Assembly (NCBI GenBank): GCA_002070755.1
Contig: MWDY01000151.1
Location: 1-5,514 of the forward strand
Origin: Spirochaetes bacterium ADurb.Bin110
GTDB lineage: Bacteria; Spirochaetota; Spirochaetia; Treponematales; Rectinemataceae
Length of the DNA stretch: 5,514 nucleotides
Reading direction: 5' to 3'
In this document: positions 4,334-5,514 of the stretch, in pieces
Position numbering within the stretch: position 1 is the stretch's first letter
How the letters are laid out: each line of letters begins with the position of its first letter
Translations under genes and position numbers: made by a program
The notes under the pieces: model-generated
Seen by the model: the letters and a program-made list of their open reading frames with translations, nothing else
What the model was told of the DNA's origin: nothing
Database searches by the model: none

Positions 4334-5514
4334 TTTGCAAGCTCCTTTTCTTTGAAGGTATACTGCTTGCGCTTGCGAGGAATGAGACCATCGGACTTGA
4401 AAATGATGACGAGGATCATCGCAATGCCATATATGAGCATCCGGTACTGCGCCAAGGGGCGGAAATACTCGGGCAAAAGTTTTAAGAGTATTGCTCCGGC
4501 GATTACTCCTGGAATCGAGCCTGTTCCTCCTATGACAACAGCCATAAGGATCATTATCGATTCCCATAGAGTAAAGCTATCGGGGTTGATATAAGTAGTC
4601 TGGCTAGCCATAAGCACTCCGGCAATTCCTGCCCAGAATGTGCCGACCGCAAAGGTTATCAGCTTGTTTTTGACCATATCGATGCCCATCGCCTGGCAGG
4701 CTACCTCATCTTCACGCATCGCTTCGAGCGCTCTTCCGACTCTAGAATCTTCGATTCGTCTTACGACGAATATCGTGATGATTACGAAAACAAGAGCTAT
4801 GAAGTATATATATGTCGCAGCTTCTGGAGGGCGCAGTTTCTGACCTAGAAACCATGGACGAGGAATAAGGCTTATGCCTGTAGCTCCTCCTGTTATATCT
4901 CCAGCATTCTGCATTACCATGTGGAAAATTTCGCCAAATGCGAGGGTGACAATTGCTAGATAATCGCCTCTAAGTCTCAATACTGGCAAACTCAAAATTA
5001 TGCCGAAGATCGTGGCCGCAATGCCTGCTAGAGGGAGCGATATCCAAAATAGCCAGCCTGGATTGAAGCCAGCCGCAACAAAAGAAGGCCCGACATATTT
5101 CCATAAAAGGCCATAAGTATAAGCTCCAATGCCGAAAAAAGCCGCATAACCGAGATTGAGAAGCCCACCAAGTCCGACGATGATATTTAGGCCCAGGCCT
5201 AGGATCACATATATAAATGCAGTGATCATGACATTCGTGTGGTACATACCAAAAAGGAAAGGAAAAGCCACGGCAAATCCGAAGAGTGCAAAAAGGAATA
5301 CTGGGCGAAAAGCGGGGTTCTTAAGATATCTTCCATTTAGCGCTCGGTTGTTGACCAGTCCGTTCTCCATCTTTTTTGCACTAGCTCGTTTTTCGTTCCA
5401 CTCGAGAGCCTTGCTCCAGACAAAAGAGAGCACGAATGAAACGATTCCAATGAGAGGAAGAACATTCCAGCGAAAATTGATATGAGCTACTCCCCTTGTC
5501 ACGTTGACTTTCAT
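4330..5514 (-). CDS. livM: Branched-chain amino acid ABC transporter permease LivM (reaches window edge)
   Basis: A 394-residue visible membrane protein of the BPD_transp_2 family. It forms the channel of the branched-chain amino acid importer together with LivH. About nine to ten hydrophobic segments are visible, roughly at 17-34, 69-90, 95-117, 119-140, 155-177, 185-203, 233-251, 283-304, 318-345 and 356-373. LivM hallmarks are 'GLGLNIIVGLGGLLNLGY..FFGIGAY' (106-132), 'LPVLRLRGDYLAIVTLAFGEI' (176-196), 'ITGGATGIS' (207-215) and the cytoplasmic coupling loop 'GRALEAMREDEVACQAMGI' (260-278), which contacts the ATPases. The C-terminus is basic and cytoplasmic. An extra N-terminal membrane segment and hydrophilic stretch (35-66) parallel the longer E. 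coli LivM (about 425 residues), so the ATG at the last base of the window could be the true start or an internal Met. The stop overlaps the livG start by four bases. Confidence 0.95.
   Translation of the reverse strand: MKVNVTRGVAHINFRWNVLPLIGIVSFVLSFVWSKALEWNEKRASAKKMENGLVNNRALNGRYLKNPAFRPVFLFALFGFAVAFPFLFGMYHTNVMITAFIYVILGLGLNIIVGLGGLLNLGYAAFFGIGAYTYGLLWKYVGPSFVAAGFNPGWLFWISLPLAGIAATIFGIILSLPVLRLRGDYLAIVTLAFGEIFHMVMQNAGDITGGATGISLIPRPWFLGQKLRPPEAATYIYFIALVFVIITIFVVRRIEDSRVGRALEAMREDEVACQAMGIDMVKNKLITFAVGTFWAGIAGVLMASQTTYINPDSFTLWESIMILMAVVIGGTGSIPGVIAGAILLKLLPEYFRPLAQYRMLIYGIAMILVIIFKSDGLIPRKRKQYTFKEKELAK
4342..4347 (-). promoter_or_regulatory. livG ribosome binding site inside the 3' end of livM
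   Basis: AAGGAG on the - strand stands eight bases before the ATG at 4333 and lies within the last livM codons. It decides the livG start in favour of the 266-residue form and, with the ATGA overlap, indicates translational coupling. Confidence 0.75.

Noticed and set aside
4334..4567. 78-codon N-terminal extension of livG
   Set aside because: It lies wholly inside the livM 3' end in another frame and shows no ABC-ATPase features. The ATG at 4333 has a good Shine-Dalgarno and an ATGA overlap with the livM stop.

Overview
The window looks like bacterial chromosome of moderate GC content. It carries three separate transcription units and no phage, CRISPR, rRNA or tRNA signal. A DUF4384-type exported protein, a sugar-type periplasmic binding protein and a Liv-type amino acid importer together suggest a spirochaete (Spirochaetales). 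This is inferred from family distribution only, and another Gram-negative-type lineage is not excluded.

Left part (1-303, + strand): the 3' end of a periplasmic substrate-binding protein of a sugar ABC importer, closed by a strong intrinsic terminator. Middle (about 304-2053, + strand): an AT-rich spacer with an extended -10 promoter, then an exported protein with a C-terminal DUF4384 domain, then, 57 bases later, a small serine recombinase. The recombinase has the full catalytic set but stops exactly where the DNA-binding helix-turn-helix domain should begin.

Right part (2089-5514, - strand): a branched-chain amino acid (Liv/HAAT) ABC importer operon read leftwards, livM-livG-livF, followed by a two-CBS plus ACT domain protein. 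livM and livG overlap by four bases, and livG and livF are one base apart, which indicates tight translational coupling. The permease partner livH and the binding protein livJ/K would be expected beyond the right edge. The CBS-CBS-ACT gene sits 84 bases after livF, behind an AT-rich spacer with a perfect tandem 11-bp repeat, so it may have its own promoter or operator. It is a candidate cytosolic sensor of nucleotide and amino acid status coupled to uptake.

The most interesting points are the recombinase that has no DNA-binding domain and sits behind the DUF4384 gene, the sensor-like CBS-ACT protein attached to the liv operon with its duplicated spacer element, and a roughly 2.5- to 3-fold excess of the tetranucleotide TCGA by hand count. 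I did not find convincing evidence of a wholly new multi-gene system.
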